DNA from: Paenibacillus plantarum
GTDB lineage: Bacteria > Bacillota > Bacilli > Paenibacillales > NBRC-103111
Length of the DNA stretch: 64,000 nucleotides
Direction: 5' to 3'
NCBI RefSeq assembly: GCF_013141695.1
Contig: NZ_WHNY01000060.1
Location: forward strand, 62,001-126,000
Both the position numbers and the translations under genes were made by a program. This document shows positions 26,972 to 35,607 of this stretch, piece by piece (within the stretch, counting starts at the first letter, position 1; every line of letters starts with the position of its first letter). The notes under the pieces were generated by a model. The model was not told the DNA's origin and searched no databases. It was given only the letters and a program-made list of their open reading frames with translations.

Positions 26972-27397
26972 ATGAGCACATTAACGAAAGCCATTTTAAT
27001 CGCAGCAAAGGCCCATGATGGTCAGGTAGACAAAGGGGGCAGCCCTTACATTTTACACCCCATTCGTTTGGCTAGCAGGGCCAAATCAACGGAAGAATCC
27101 ATCGTTGCTGTTTTACATGATGTCGTGGAGGATTCGGATTTCACCCTATTTGATTTGAAAAAAGAAGGCTTTAGTCTAACTATCCTTGAAGCGCTAGATT
27201 GCCTTACTAGAAGGCCGAATGAAACGTATGAGGGATTTATCAAGAGGATCAAGGTAAACCCACTAGCGACGGTTGTGAAGCTTCTGGACTTAGAAGATAA
27301 TTGTGACCTCGGCCGAATTGAACACCCAACCCGACAAGACTATGAACGAATTGATAAGTACAAAAAAGCGATAGCTGAATTGAAATATGGAAGCTGA
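26972..27397 (+). CDS. RelA/SpoT-type HD phosphohydrolase domain protein
   Basis: 141 residues from the ATG at 26972 (GAGAGGTG six bases upstream). It is a stand-alone HD domain like the hydrolase half of SpoT or Mesh1: AKAHDGQVDKGGSPYILHPIRLA, then VAVLHDVVEDSDFT with the His-Asp pair, then LLDLEDNCDLGRI as the late Asp motif. Such proteins can hydrolyse (p)ppGpp or related nucleotides; the substrate here is not certain. No synthetase domain is present. Single-gene unit with its own terminator. Confidence 0.85.
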   Translation: MSTLTKAILIAAKAHDGQVDKGGSPYILHPIRLASRAKSTEESIVAVLHDVVEDSDFTLFDLKKEGFSLTILEALDCLTRRPNETYEGFIKRIKVNPLATVVKLLDLEDNCDLGRIEHPTRQDYERIDKYKKAIAELKYGS

Positions 27398-27419
27398 CAC
27401 CTGAGTGTCAGTTTTTTTT
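27394..27419 (+). terminator. Intrinsic terminator
   Basis: CTGACAC-CTGA-GTGTCAG hairpin (7-bp stem) followed by eight T residues, overlapping the end of the HD gene. Confidence 0.92.
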
Positions 27420-27530
27420 GTCGAAAAAGACTTGAAGAGAGAGGACATCAATCGACATACGAAATGAGCTTTTTGCAATATGATAAGTGTATGCGTACAA
27501 GCTGACTATATGAAGAAAGGGTTGATCGCC

Positions 27531-28730
27531 ATGAACAACATAAAAATATCCTCAAAAGGTATCGAAAAAGCGCTTCGTAAGTTTGATTATTTGCAAGCTA
27601 TTGCCGAATATATTTGGAACGGTTTCGACGCTGAGGCTACGGCGGTAGACATAACCCTTCATAAAAACATACTAGACGGCGTGGATCAAATCGTCATTGC
27701 AGATAACGGCTATGGCATTAAACTGAAAGATTTAGAAGGAAAGTTTACGCCTTTCTATGAATCTGAGAAGAGTGTGGATCCTGATAAACGAGGAAGAACG
27801 ACTTCGGCCATGCATGGGAAAAATGGGATAGGTCGCTTAACCTTTCATCATTTTGCTTCGGAAGCGATTTGGCAAACCACGTACGAGGATGGTCTCCTGC
27901 TCAAAAATACGTATAAGATTCATATTCAAGCGAAACAATTGGATACCTATCATGTCACCAAGCCTGATTTAACAGATAAGGATAGAGGGACGACCGTCAC
28001 GTTTAACAATATCGTCAAGGAGTTCGTGGTTGAGGACTTTTTGGCATTTTTGAGCAGAGAATTCGGATGGTTCTTAGAACTGCACGCGGACAAGCCTTAC
28101 ACGATTCGTATTGATGGTGAGCCACTGGACTATGCTAGCTTGATTGCGGAGAAGGAAACCTTCACATCCGTGCATCCGATGTCGCAGACGAAATTTCGAA
28201 TTACATATATTCGTTGGGAAGATCGCATGAATCATGAATATTCCAAGTTGTACTTTATCGACTCGAAGTTGAAAGAGCAGCATAAACAGCCCACAACGTT
28301 TAACAATAAAGGGGATTCCTTTTATCATAGTCTCTATATTCAGAGTAAATTGTTTGATCAGTTTGATTTCAGTAGTGAGGAGTTGAGTGGACAGCAGTCA
28401 TTTACGTTCGGTGCGAGTCGCAAAAGTGATGCTTTTCAATTCTTATTGGAAGAGCTGGGCACGTTCATTAGTGAGAAAAGGGAGCCCTATCTGCGGAAAT
28501 TATCCGATGCTGTCATCAAGGAATTCGCGGAAGCAAAGGCGTTTCCGACGTTCACTGGTGATCCTGAGGCGGCGAGTCGTAGGGATGAGCTCGAAGCTGC
28601 GATTCGTGAGTTATGCCATGCGGAACCCAAGGTATTTGCACGATTGAATCCGGAACAGAAGAAAGTGCTTGCGCACTTGATCCACGCTGTAGGGGCGGAG
28701 GAACGACAATGGTTGATGGCAGCTCTATGA
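27531..28730 (+). CDS. GHKL (Hsp90-like) ATPase of unknown role
   Basis: 399 residues from the ATG at 27531 (AAAGGG nine bases upstream; an in-frame ATG at 27480 lacks an RBS). Bergerat-fold motifs are clear: N-box IAEYIWNGFDAEAT, G1 box ADNGYGI, G2 box HGKNGIGRLTF. The rest resembles the transducer part of stand-alone MutL/Hsp90-type ATP-binding proteins. I recall longer relatives, so the C-terminus, which ends soon after LNPEQKKVLAHLIHA, may be shortened. It may act in DNA-related or defence functions, but nothing nearby confirms this. Confidence 0.8.
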   Translation: MNNIKISSKGIEKALRKFDYLQAIAEYIWNGFDAEATAVDITLHKNILDGVDQIVIADNGYGIKLKDLEGKFTPFYESEKSVDPDKRGRTTSAMHGKNGIGRLTFHHFASEAIWQTTYEDGLLLKNTYKIHIQAKQLDTYHVTKPDLTDKDRGTTVTFNNIVKEFVVEDFLAFLSREFGWFLELHADKPYTIRIDGEPLDYASLIAEKETFTSVHPMSQTKFRITYIRWEDRMNHEYSKLYFIDSKLKEQHKQPTTFNNKGDSFYHSLYIQSKLFDQFDFSSEELSGQQSFTFGASRKSDAFQFLLEELGTFISEKREPYLRKLSDAVIKEFAEAKAFPTFTGDPEAASRRDELEAAIRELCHAEPKVFARLNPEQKKVLAHLIHAVGAEERQWLMAAL

Positions 28731-28775
28731 GATATAATGAGTGGAGACAAGTTAATCTTGGAAGGAGTCCCTACA

Positions 28776-28889
28776 ATGAATATTGAAGAAGTGAAGCGAA
28801 TTAGTGATGTGTCTAAAAAGGAGCGTTGGCCCTACCCGCGCACGTTTCAAGCGCTATTGGATGCAGGTGTGACGTCCTATCGAAAATAA
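28776..28889 (+). pseudogene. Truncated DUF1398-like fragment
   Basis: A 37-codon frame with a good RBS (GGAAGGAG) starts MNIEEVKRISDVSKKERWPY and ends LDAGVTSYRK. The pattern of an N-terminal helix followed by a GVTSY strand resembles the N-terminus of DUF1398 proteins, which are about 130 residues. The stop falls right after this segment. It is either a remnant or a very short gene. Confidence 0.5.
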
Positions 28890-28910
28890 GGTTGTACAGC
28901 TAAGCTGCGT

Positions 28911-28931
28911 CCACACAGGGCGTGGCTTTTT
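28911..28931 (+). terminator. Probable terminator after the DUF1398-like fragment
   Basis: CCACAC/GCGTGG stem with one mismatch and AGG loop, followed by CTTTTT. Confidence 0.5.
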
Positions 28932-28944
28932 CATATTGAGCAAC

Positions 28945-29160
28945 TAACTGGATTTTCTCCATCTATTTTCACAATTATCACGATATTTGGTGAATTAAAT
29001 GTGTTTTCTACAGTTATTTTTCATTAAAATGACCGATTGTCCATGATTGTTATAAAATAACTACATATTTTCCATCAAATTCCGATAATCAGTTGGATTC
29101 GAGGAATTTAGCTGTAGGTTATACAGTTAAACTCTACTCTGGAGCTACAGGATTATCCAT
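28945..29160 (-). repeat. Dispersed intergenic repeat, family A, copy 3 (inverted)
   Basis: Read on the minus strand it contains ATAGATGGAGAAAATCCAGTTA near 28950-28971 in split form, and TGGAAAATATGTAGTTATTT near 29053-29072. These are the family A blocks. It fills the gap before the P-loop kinase gene. Confidence 0.5.
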
Positions 29161-29239
29161 TTTCATCACGAATACGTGGAGATGGCAATTTTTAAGGGAG
29201 AACGAGAGACTCATTATGCTTGCAAAAGGGGTGTTAACC

Positions 29240-29767
29240 ATGCAAACTGTCTATCTGGTATCTGGACCAGCAGGGGTGGGGAAATCTACGACTTCACGTG
29301 CGTTGGCCAAAGCTTTGCCAAACTCCGCATATATTTCAGGTGATGCTGTCAGTCATATGCACGTGAATGGTCGTGAGAAACCATGGGAAAGTCGGTCCGA
29401 GTTATCACTGATTTGGCAAAACATTTGGCGGCTTACTTCTAATTTTATTGCACATGGTGTAGATGTGGTCGTCGATTATGTGACATTTCCTGAAGAGGCA
29501 AAGTGGCTTCACAAGCAATTAATAGCATTAAATACTAATGTTGTTTATGTTGTATTGTGGACAGACAAAGCGACGCTTCTGCAAAGGGATCAAACGAGAT
29601 TACCCCAGCATCAAATGGGCGAACGTTGCCTAATTCTCATTGATGAATTTGAAAATTCTGGATTAGAACCGAGGCATGTTAAGGATACAAGCTCACACCA
29701 AATTGAGAACTTGAATGAGATCGTAGATGACATTCGGAGTAATGACAGCTATAGGTTGAAATCGTAA
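29240..29767 (+). CDS. P-loop kinase-like ATPase (AAA_33 type)
   Basis: 175 residues from the ATG at 29240 (AAAGGGGTG six bases upstream). Upstream in-frame starts run through the repeat and lack an RBS. Walker A is GPAGVGKST (residues 9-17). A Walker-B-like strand DVVVDYVTF follows, and an LQRDQTR segment resembles a lid. Small kinases of this type phosphorylate metabolites, antibiotics or nucleotides; the substrate is unknown. It precedes the ltrA-like gene by 31 bp and may be co-transcribed with it. Confidence 0.8.
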   Translation: MQTVYLVSGPAGVGKSTTSRALAKALPNSAYISGDAVSHMHVNGREKPWESRSELSLIWQNIWRLTSNFIAHGVDVVVDYVTFPEEAKWLHKQLIALNTNVVYVVLWTDKATLLQRDQTRLPQHQMGERCLILIDEFENSGLEPRHVKDTSSHQIENLNEIVDDIRSNDSYRLKS

Positions 29768-29798
29768 TGACGAGGAAATTGAGTAAAGGAGTCCAATA

Positions 29799-30926
29799 AT
29801 GAACAATCCCGCAACAGGGCTGCATCACATCAAAGCAATGGTCGAGAAAAAGGTAACTTGGCTTGAGCTATTCTATGACCTGCTTTTTGTAGCAGCAGTT
29901 TCCAAAGCAAGTCACGTCCTACTGCATGTGCATCACGGAACGATCCCACTGGAGTATTTAAGCAAATTCCTTCTTATCTTTATTCCGATTTGGTGGGCAT
30001 GGGTGGGGCAGTCCCTATTTGTAAATCGGTTTGGACGGGACAGTACGTCGCATCGTGTTTTTCTCATACTGCAATTATTTTTCGTGTTAATTATGACGGC
30101 TAGCTTGTCCGTCGACTTTGATCAGTATTTTGTGCCCTTTCTCATCGGTTATTTAGGTTTGCGAGCGATGACGGCGATTCAATATTTGGCTGTACATAAA
30201 AAAGAAGAAGATCATCGACGAATCACTGCACGTTATTTAGGCAGCCGTTTTTGGATCGGATTGGCCATATCGGCACTCTCCCTGTTTTTTGACTCGTGGA
30301 TTCGCTATGCGGTGTTATATGCGGGCATTATGGTGGATATTTTGCTCCCCTTACTAGGTCGAAAATACTTGGTGAGAAGCCCGATCAATACCCACCATTT
30401 ATTAGAGCGTTTCTCGTTGTTTACGCTGATTCTGCTTGGGGAATCAGTCATAAGCATACTGACTGTTTTACAGTCGAGTGATTGGACATGGCGATCTATT
30501 CTTTTCGCATCGTTCACCTTTCTGCTCATTATTGCGATGTGGTGGCAATACTTTGAGAATGTCGAGAAGAAAGTGAATAAATCCCTAGAAACGGCAGGGC
30601 AGACCATCATCTATGGGCATTTATTCATCTATTTATCGTTATGTATGATTGCCGCATCGATCCAGCTGTTATTTTTGGAGCAGTTGAACTATGGGTTTAT
30701 GTTAAGCTTTATTTTCGGCTCTGTTCTTCTGTATTTTTTCTCAACATCGCTAGTCTTCCACAAGTATAGACATGCACATCAACGATTAAAGATCGTGCAT
30801 CTAGCCGTATTTCTAGGAGTACTTGCTGTATTTCTTGGGTTGGATCTGTTTTTCAAAATGCCGAATTACGTAATCATCGGAGAAATGATGTTATTTTTTG
30901 CTGTTTATGCGAAGGGAACGACTTGA
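29799..30926 (+). CDS. Low-temperature-requirement A (LtrA) family membrane protein
   Basis: 375 residues with about ten TM helices. The N-terminus VTWLELFYDLLFVAAVSKASHVL is the LtrA family signature, and the mid-protein ERFSLFTLILLGESV block is also typical. LtrA was named in Listeria for growth at low temperature; its biochemical function is not settled. The SD is AAAGGAG. A GNAT gene follows 25 bp later. Confidence 0.92.
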   Translation: MNNPATGLHHIKAMVEKKVTWLELFYDLLFVAAVSKASHVLLHVHHGTIPLEYLSKFLLIFIPIWWAWVGQSLFVNRFGRDSTSHRVFLILQLFFVLIMTASLSVDFDQYFVPFLIGYLGLRAMTAIQYLAVHKKEEDHRRITARYLGSRFWIGLAISALSLFFDSWIRYAVLYAGIMVDILLPLLGRKYLVRSPINTHHLLERFSLFTLILLGESVISILTVLQSSDWTWRSILFASFTFLLIIAMWWQYFENVEKKVNKSLETAGQTIIYGHLFIYLSLCMIAASIQLLFLEQLNYGFMLSFIFGSVLLYFFSTSLVFHKYRHAHQRLKIVHLAVFLGVLAVFLGLDLFFKMPNYVIIGEMMLFFAVYAKGTT

Positions 30927-30951
30927 GAAATCACCTGGAGGGGAAGAAGAT

Positions 30952-31491
30952 ATGCGCATTGAACTGGATGCTGATCTTACACTTAAATCACTCGAACCTA
31001 AGGATGCTGAAGCCATATTTGCATTAACAGACAGCTGTCGCGACTACTTGAGAGAATGGTTGCCATGGGTAGATGCAACACGGAATAGCGATCATTCAAG
31101 AGCTTTTATCCAGCACTGTCAGAATCAAGAGGCATCGAATAATGGCTTCAATGCTGGCATTTGGTTCAAAGGAGAGTTCGCAGGCTGCGTCGGATTTCAT
31201 CCGATCAATTGGGCTAATCATTGTGCTAGTTTGGGTTACTGGTTAGGAGAAGGCTTCCAAGGTCAGGGTATCATGACCCGAGCCTGCCAATGGCTAGTGG
31301 ACTATTCGTTTAACGAACTGGGCTTAAATCGAATTGAAATCAGATGTGGGGATAGCAACTTCAAAAGCCGAGCCATTCCCGAGAAATTAGGGTTTACGAG
31401 AGAAGGGCAAATTCGGGATGCTGCATGGCTGAATGATCATTACATCGACCTCATTGTATATGGCATGCTGAAGCGTGAGTGGAGGAATTGA
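30952..31491 (+). CDS. RimJ/RimL-type GNAT N-acetyltransferase
   Basis: 179 residues from the ATG at 30952 (GGAGGGG upstream); an earlier in-frame start overlaps ltrA and has no RBS. The fold is typical of ribosomal-protein Ser/Ala acetyltransferases: an LREWLPWVD segment near the start, the acetyl-CoA loop LGEGFQGQGIMTRA, and the NRIEIRCGDSNFKSRAIPEKLGF tail. The exact substrate is unknown. It ends at a strong terminator. Confidence 0.92.
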   Translation: MRIELDADLTLKSLEPKDAEAIFALTDSCRDYLREWLPWVDATRNSDHSRAFIQHCQNQEASNNGFNAGIWFKGEFAGCVGFHPINWANHCASLGYWLGEGFQGQGIMTRACQWLVDYSFNELGLNRIEIRCGDSNFKSRAIPEKLGFTREGQIRDAAWLNDHYIDLIVYGMLKREWRN

Positions 31492-31493
31492 AA

Positions 31494-31525
31494 AAAGCAG
31501 GTTGCCTCGGCAACCTGCTTTCTTG
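31494..31525. terminator. Bidirectional terminator between convergent genes
   Basis: AAAGCAGGTTGCC pairs with GGCAACCTGCTTT around a tight loop. The plus strand tail is TTTCTTG, and the minus strand tail is TTTTTTC. Confidence 0.9.
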
Positions 31526-31534
31526 TACATAAGG

Positions 31535-33532
31535 CTATTTCGCATTATTCATGATATCCCAATCCCGCTGCAAGATAATTCGTTCGCCAACTTGAAAACG
31601 AATGGTTAGATGATTCATTCCTGGCTGAAGTGGGTGATCCATTGAAATGTCATAAAGCCGACTACTATAACCTAAATCATAAAGTAGTTTCATCGCGGCA
31701 ACTTGCTCGGTAGTGGATGTGTCGCCCAAATCTCGGTTCCTCACTGTGATTTGTAAGCCAGGAGTGGTGCTGTTGAACTCTACATTCCGATTTTCATAGA
31801 TAAGCCCTGATATATGCAAAGGATGATCAGCAGCAACAGGTGGCAGTTGTAAGTTATTAATCTTGTACTGCTGAGCGCTCAATGCGATAACCTTGCTATC
31901 CTTATAGCCGATGTTAAGGCTTGTGGTAGCTCCAAACAAAGTCCTTATATCGGTCAGACTGAGGAATGGCGGGCCTTGATCACTAGAGGAATCAGGTGAA
32001 GACGATAGTTTCAATTGTTTAGCTAGTTTACCGTCCCAGAGCGTTCTAGCCTGAAGATCGCCTGCTTTTATTTGAAAAGCATAGCCGGAATCGTTCTTTA
32101 ACGTCCACCAGCCCGCAACGTCTGGACCTGATAGAGCGAATTGATACAAACGCGCTAGATAAGCAGTATCTAAGAAGGGTTCACCTTGCTTGTCGTCGTA
32201 TCCGATGGATTCATTGCCGTCGGTATAGGCACCGTTCTCATTTTGATTAAAACCTCCTTGATAGGAGCTATCACTCTGGATTAACATATCGGATTCGCGG
32301 TCCTTCAGGATCACCCTATCTTGAAAGGGATCAAGACGAATCCAAGATTTACCTACGAAAGAGTTAATCTGGAACCACCGGATCCCATTCGGGTCCGTCC
32401 AAGCAGCTATTGGGTGGAGAGTTTGTGGGCCGATCTGTCCATGATTGAGGATAATTCCTGTATTTGGATAGCGAAAAAGCGCCGTGACAGGAGAGTTAAG
32501 CTGTATCGTTGCGGTCTCAGCGACTGCATCCTCAGGCTCGGCAAATGTAGGATTAAACCAGCCTTCACCCTGCGCGGTACGAATGTGATACCAATCACCG
32601 TCATAGCCATAATTCGTGATGTACTCGTTATACGTCTTCTCAAAATAAGGCAAGTCACCCGTAAGAATGAGCTTAGGCTCATCCTCATACTGGGAGGAGG
32701 GATACGTATACAAAGCACTTGGCTTTGTTCGTTTAATGATCTTGGTTTCGGCTACGATCGGTTGTCCGCCACCAAATGTCCATTTCACACCATCAGCTGT
32801 TTCAGTTTGATAATAGGTGCCGAGAAAAGTGCGGAATTTACCGGTCACATGCGCAAACTGCTTCGAAAGCGTTCCATCTGTTTGATAGGTTTGATAATCG
32901 AATTGAGGCTTAAGATTATAGTAATAATTTGAAAAATAACTCATTTGATCTGCTGGATAAAAATTACCGATCTGATCTAGATTTAAATGAACCCATTGAT
33001 CTCCCAGCCAAGTTGTGTGGATTTTAAGCCACTTTTTTGGATTGTATACTTCGCCTGTTCCAGAGCTATTCCTGAACCAACCTTTTTCTGCGTCAACCAC
33101 TTGGACTTCTTGTGGGGAAAGAGCCGCTGTAGGCTTGGTGTTTTCTGAAGGCTTCGCATATAGTGGAGTCTCGGTCATCAAATTGATTGTCGTTGGCGGC
33201 GGGGTATCGAATTGCCAAGGAGCCGTTTTAATCCATCGATCTCCGACGTCGGTATGAATTTTCCACCAATTCCAAGCGCCTGACCAGTGGTTTTCGGCCT
33301 CAATAACTTGAACGGTTTGGGGGGAGAGGGAGCCTTCCGCTTTGTTTAACAGGGCATTCGGAATGACATAATAGGGAATGTCTTCAAGCAGAGTTAATTC
33401 TTTGGGGATCTGGATCCCGTCCGCGACTTCCGTTGGTGTATCTTCATATTCATAAGCGTTTCCTGAAGAAGCCCCAAGACTGACTTGCAAACCTATAGCG
33501 ACTAGCCCTAATGCTATCGTCTTTTTCCACAT
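31535..33532 (-). CDS. Secreted SH3-like/GW-type repeat protein
   Basis: 665 residues with a signal peptide (about 1-26, MWKKTIALGLVAIGLQVSLG, cleaved near NAYEYE). At least three repeats have the order 'strand, Ala/Pro-rich turn, SPQxVQVxxAExxW...WWKIHT...WI', resembling bacterial SH3/GW cell-wall-binding modules. A C-terminal third includes a FLSLTDIRTLFGATTSLNIG segment that resembles stalk-type (copper amine oxidase N) domains. It probably binds the cell wall; no catalytic motif is seen. GGAAGTG precedes the ATG. Stands alone between the terminator and a family A repeat. Confidence 0.8.
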   Translation of the reverse strand: MWKKTIALGLVAIGLQVSLGASSGNAYEYEDTPTEVADGIQIPKELTLLEDIPYYVIPNALLNKAEGSLSPQTVQVIEAENHWSGAWNWWKIHTDVGDRWIKTAPWQFDTPPPTTINLMTETPLYAKPSENTKPTAALSPQEVQVVDAEKGWFRNSSGTGEVYNPKKWLKIHTTWLGDQWVHLNLDQIGNFYPADQMSYFSNYYYNLKPQFDYQTYQTDGTLSKQFAHVTGKFRTFLGTYYQTETADGVKWTFGGGQPIVAETKIIKRTKPSALYTYPSSQYEDEPKLILTGDLPYFEKTYNEYITNYGYDGDWYHIRTAQGEGWFNPTFAEPEDAVAETATIQLNSPVTALFRYPNTGIILNHGQIGPQTLHPIAAWTDPNGIRWFQINSFVGKSWIRLDPFQDRVILKDRESDMLIQSDSSYQGGFNQNENGAYTDGNESIGYDDKQGEPFLDTAYLARLYQFALSGPDVAGWWTLKNDSGYAFQIKAGDLQARTLWDGKLAKQLKLSSSPDSSSDQGPPFLSLTDIRTLFGATTSLNIGYKDSKVIALSAQQYKINNLQLPPVAADHPLHISGLIYENRNVEFNSTTPGLQITVRNRDLGDTSTTEQVAAMKLLYDLGYSSRLYDISMDHPLQPGMNHLTIRFQVGERIILQRDWDIMNNAK

Positions 33533-33698
33533 CGTCTGTCACTTCCTTCATTGACTATTTCAATCACCTAGTATGTTCTACTATAAAATGGATAATAAGT
33601 TGTGCAAAAGGGCTAAAAAATTGTGTGGAAATGTTATTTGAGATTTATGTACAGGAGATCAATCAAGAGGACAGGATTGCTTCCGAGCATCGCGCTCA

Positions 33699-33741
33699 AA
33701 AAGGCACCATCACTCCCAAAATGGAATGAAGGTGCCTTTAT
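33699..33741. terminator. Orphan hairpin with T-rich flank
   Basis: AAAAGGCACC (33699-33708) pairs with GGTGCCTTTA (33731-33740). TCA and TGA can extend the stem. No convincing gene ends here on either strand, so it may mark a lost gene. Confidence 0.5.
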
Positions 33742-33759
33742 TCAACGGGGCAGAGAGTT

Positions 33760-33965
33760 TAGATGGAAAATCTACAGTTAAATTTCGCGAATGTTCGACC
33801 AAACGCAGAATAGATGGAAAACCTACATGTAATAATAAGATTTTTACCTAATACGGCCCAAAAGAAGGGAATTTAACTACATAATTTACAGTTAATTCAA
33901 GTTTCCGAAGGAATTAAGCATAAATAGATGTATATTTTCCAGGTAATAGCGTGTATGTAGCGATC
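33760..33965 (+). repeat. Dispersed intergenic repeat, family A, copy 4
   Basis: TAGATGGAAAATCTACAGTT at about 33769, TAGATGGAAAACCTACATGT at about 33812, then AATTTACAGTTAATTCAAG, TTTCCGAAGGAATTAAGC and ATAAATAGATGTATATTTTC in the order seen in copy 1. The remainder of 33533-34038 has only the orphan hairpin. Confidence 0.6.
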
Positions 33966-34038
33966 TAATAACAGTAGTCGTCTACCCTCGAAGGACTTGG
34001 GCGGTATTTTCTCCATGTATTGAGCATGTATCCCCCCG

Positions 34039-35379
34039 CTAGTTGGCTGCTGAGCCATCCTCGGCACCGGTTCGTATCCTCGACAGCCCATACCACAGCA
34101 GCATTCCGAATGAGCAGAGCCCAACGACGATTAACAAACCATAAACATGCTTGTACGACTGTAGGAGTGAGGTATTTCGCTGAATTTCAAGTAGAATGCC
34201 GCATATCGCGACAGACATGGATCCCCCAAAAAACTGGATCAGCTGCATAAGTCCCATGCCCGAGCCGATTAAATGCTTCGGCAAGATGCGTGAAGTCTCA
34301 TTATTCAACGATGCGATTGTCGCGGAAAAGGCAGGAGAGAAACAAAGATAACCGATCATGACGACAAGCGGTGAAGCACCAAGCCATATCGAGAATGCGA
34401 TCATCACCAGCGATAAAACCCCGTGGCCGATGAGCAGAAACCGCAGATTGCCGAACTGATCTATCCAGCGGCCGACGAAGCGGGTTAAGAACGCCGACAG
34501 AATCGCTCCCGGCGCAATCGTTAAACCGATGGTCATGGCGGATTGATGGAACACCTTGGCCAGAACGAGTGGCATTAGAAATAAATTCCCAAGGTTCAGG
34601 AACAAGATGCAGAACCCAATGACGACAAGCTTCCGAAACGCAGGATTCGCTAACAATACAGGATTAATGAACGTGTCGCTTGATCGCCGTAGATGCCACA
34701 CATGTAGGCCAAAGGAAAGGCTACTTATGGCAAGCCACACGCCAGAAATTTGTGTGACCGCGAGTAGCAAGGTCGCGGCATTGACGACCGTCAATAGCGC
34801 TCCAAGCATGTCAAAGCGGAACGGCACAGGCTGTTCTTTGGGAAGCAAGCGCAAGAGAATGGGAAGAATGACTAGGACAAGGCACGTAATGGCGAACAAC
34901 CCGTTCCAGCCAAAGTATTCACTTATTAATCCGCCAACGATCGGGCCGAGTCCGAAGGCCATCGCGCTCCCAGCGGAAATCATCGCAATCGCCGAGCCTC
35001 TTCGTTCAATCGGGATGTAGCGGCTGGCGAGAACCAATCCAAGTCCAGCCATCACCCCTGCGCCTGCGGATTGGAGAATACGTGCCGCCAGCAGTGTGTG
35101 GAACTCCGTTGCGAACAGTCCGAACACCGAGGAAAGTCCGAGCACAATGAGCCCTACCGTGAGCAGTTTACGAATCTGAACCACATCGGAAAGTCTACTG
35201 TATATAACCGTAGATAAGGCATAGCCAATGGAATAGCTGGAGATGACCCAAGATCCGAGATCCGCCGTGATATTAAGATCTTGAATAATACTGGGAATCG
35301 AGACGTTGAACATCGTCGTATTCATAACCACAATGAACAAGCCGATTGTCCAAACGGGCATTACTATTTTATCGTTCAT
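34039..35379 (-). CDS. MFS multidrug-type exporter
   Basis: 446 residues from the ATG at 35379 (AGGATGG upstream). An ATG 51 bases earlier lies inside the transposase remnant and has a poor RBS. About 12 or 14 TM helices are present. The N-terminal NTTMFNVSIPSIIQDLN and the SWVISSYSIGYALST segment, and the loop YSRLSDVVQIRK (motif A position), fit DHA2/TetL-like drug:proton antiporters. The SAGAGVMAGLGLVLASRYIP segment matches motif C-like glycine spacing. The AraC gene upstream may control it. Substrate unknown. Confidence 0.88.
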   Translation of the reverse strand: MNDKIVMPVWTIGLFIVVMNTTMFNVSIPSIIQDLNITADLGSWVISSYSIGYALSTVIYSRLSDVVQIRKLLTVGLIVLGLSSVFGLFATEFHTLLAARILQSAGAGVMAGLGLVLASRYIPIERRGSAIAMISAGSAMAFGLGPIVGGLISEYFGWNGLFAITCLVLVILPILLRLLPKEQPVPFRFDMLGALLTVVNAATLLLAVTQISGVWLAISSLSFGLHVWHLRRSSDTFINPVLLANPAFRKLVVIGFCILFLNLGNLFLMPLVLAKVFHQSAMTIGLTIAPGAILSAFLTRFVGRWIDQFGNLRFLLIGHGVLSLVMIAFSIWLGASPLVVMIGYLCFSPAFSATIASLNNETSRILPKHLIGSGMGLMQLIQFFGGSMSVAICGILLEIQRNTSLLQSYKHVYGLLIVVGLCSFGMLLWYGLSRIRTGAEDGSAAN

Positions 35380-35427
35380 GTGAACCATCCTGTCTAAGCG
35401 AGAAGTATGTATGGTTTCCAGCGTTAA

Positions 35428-35588
35428 CATTATCCCAAGTTATTGCATGACTTCCTAAACGAAAATCAACGGTCGAAGTTCGTTTTTTACCGCCGTACAG
35501 CCAACAGTTAAACCTAGTAGAAGAGTTTTGGAAGTGGCTCAAAGCAGATGATATCAAATAATGTGTTTTATCACAAAACCGCCTAGCT
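35428..35588 (+). pseudogene. Decayed IS630-type transposase fragment
   Basis: Three reading frames joined in order give an IS630 C-terminal signature: HYPKLLHDFLNENQRSKFVF (from 35428), then LPPYSQQLNLVEEFWKWLKA (from about 35499), then NNVFYHKTA before a stop at 35588. The central LPPYS-QLN-VEEFW motif holds the last catalytic Glu of the DDE triad. Two frameshifts show the gene is dead. No inverted repeats or TA duplication could be assigned. Confidence 0.8.
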
Positions 35589-35607
35589 AGTTCCCCAATC
35601 GAAGGTT

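Noticed and set aside
29093..29239. Upstream extension of the P-loop kinase
   Set aside because: The stretch is repeat family A with no RBS; the ATG at 29240 places Walker A at the usual distance.
33511..33729. 72-codon plus-strand frame before the orphan hairpin
   Set aside because: No RBS, no recognisable domain, and it overlaps the 5' end of the SH3-like gene. A lost gene is possible but not supported.
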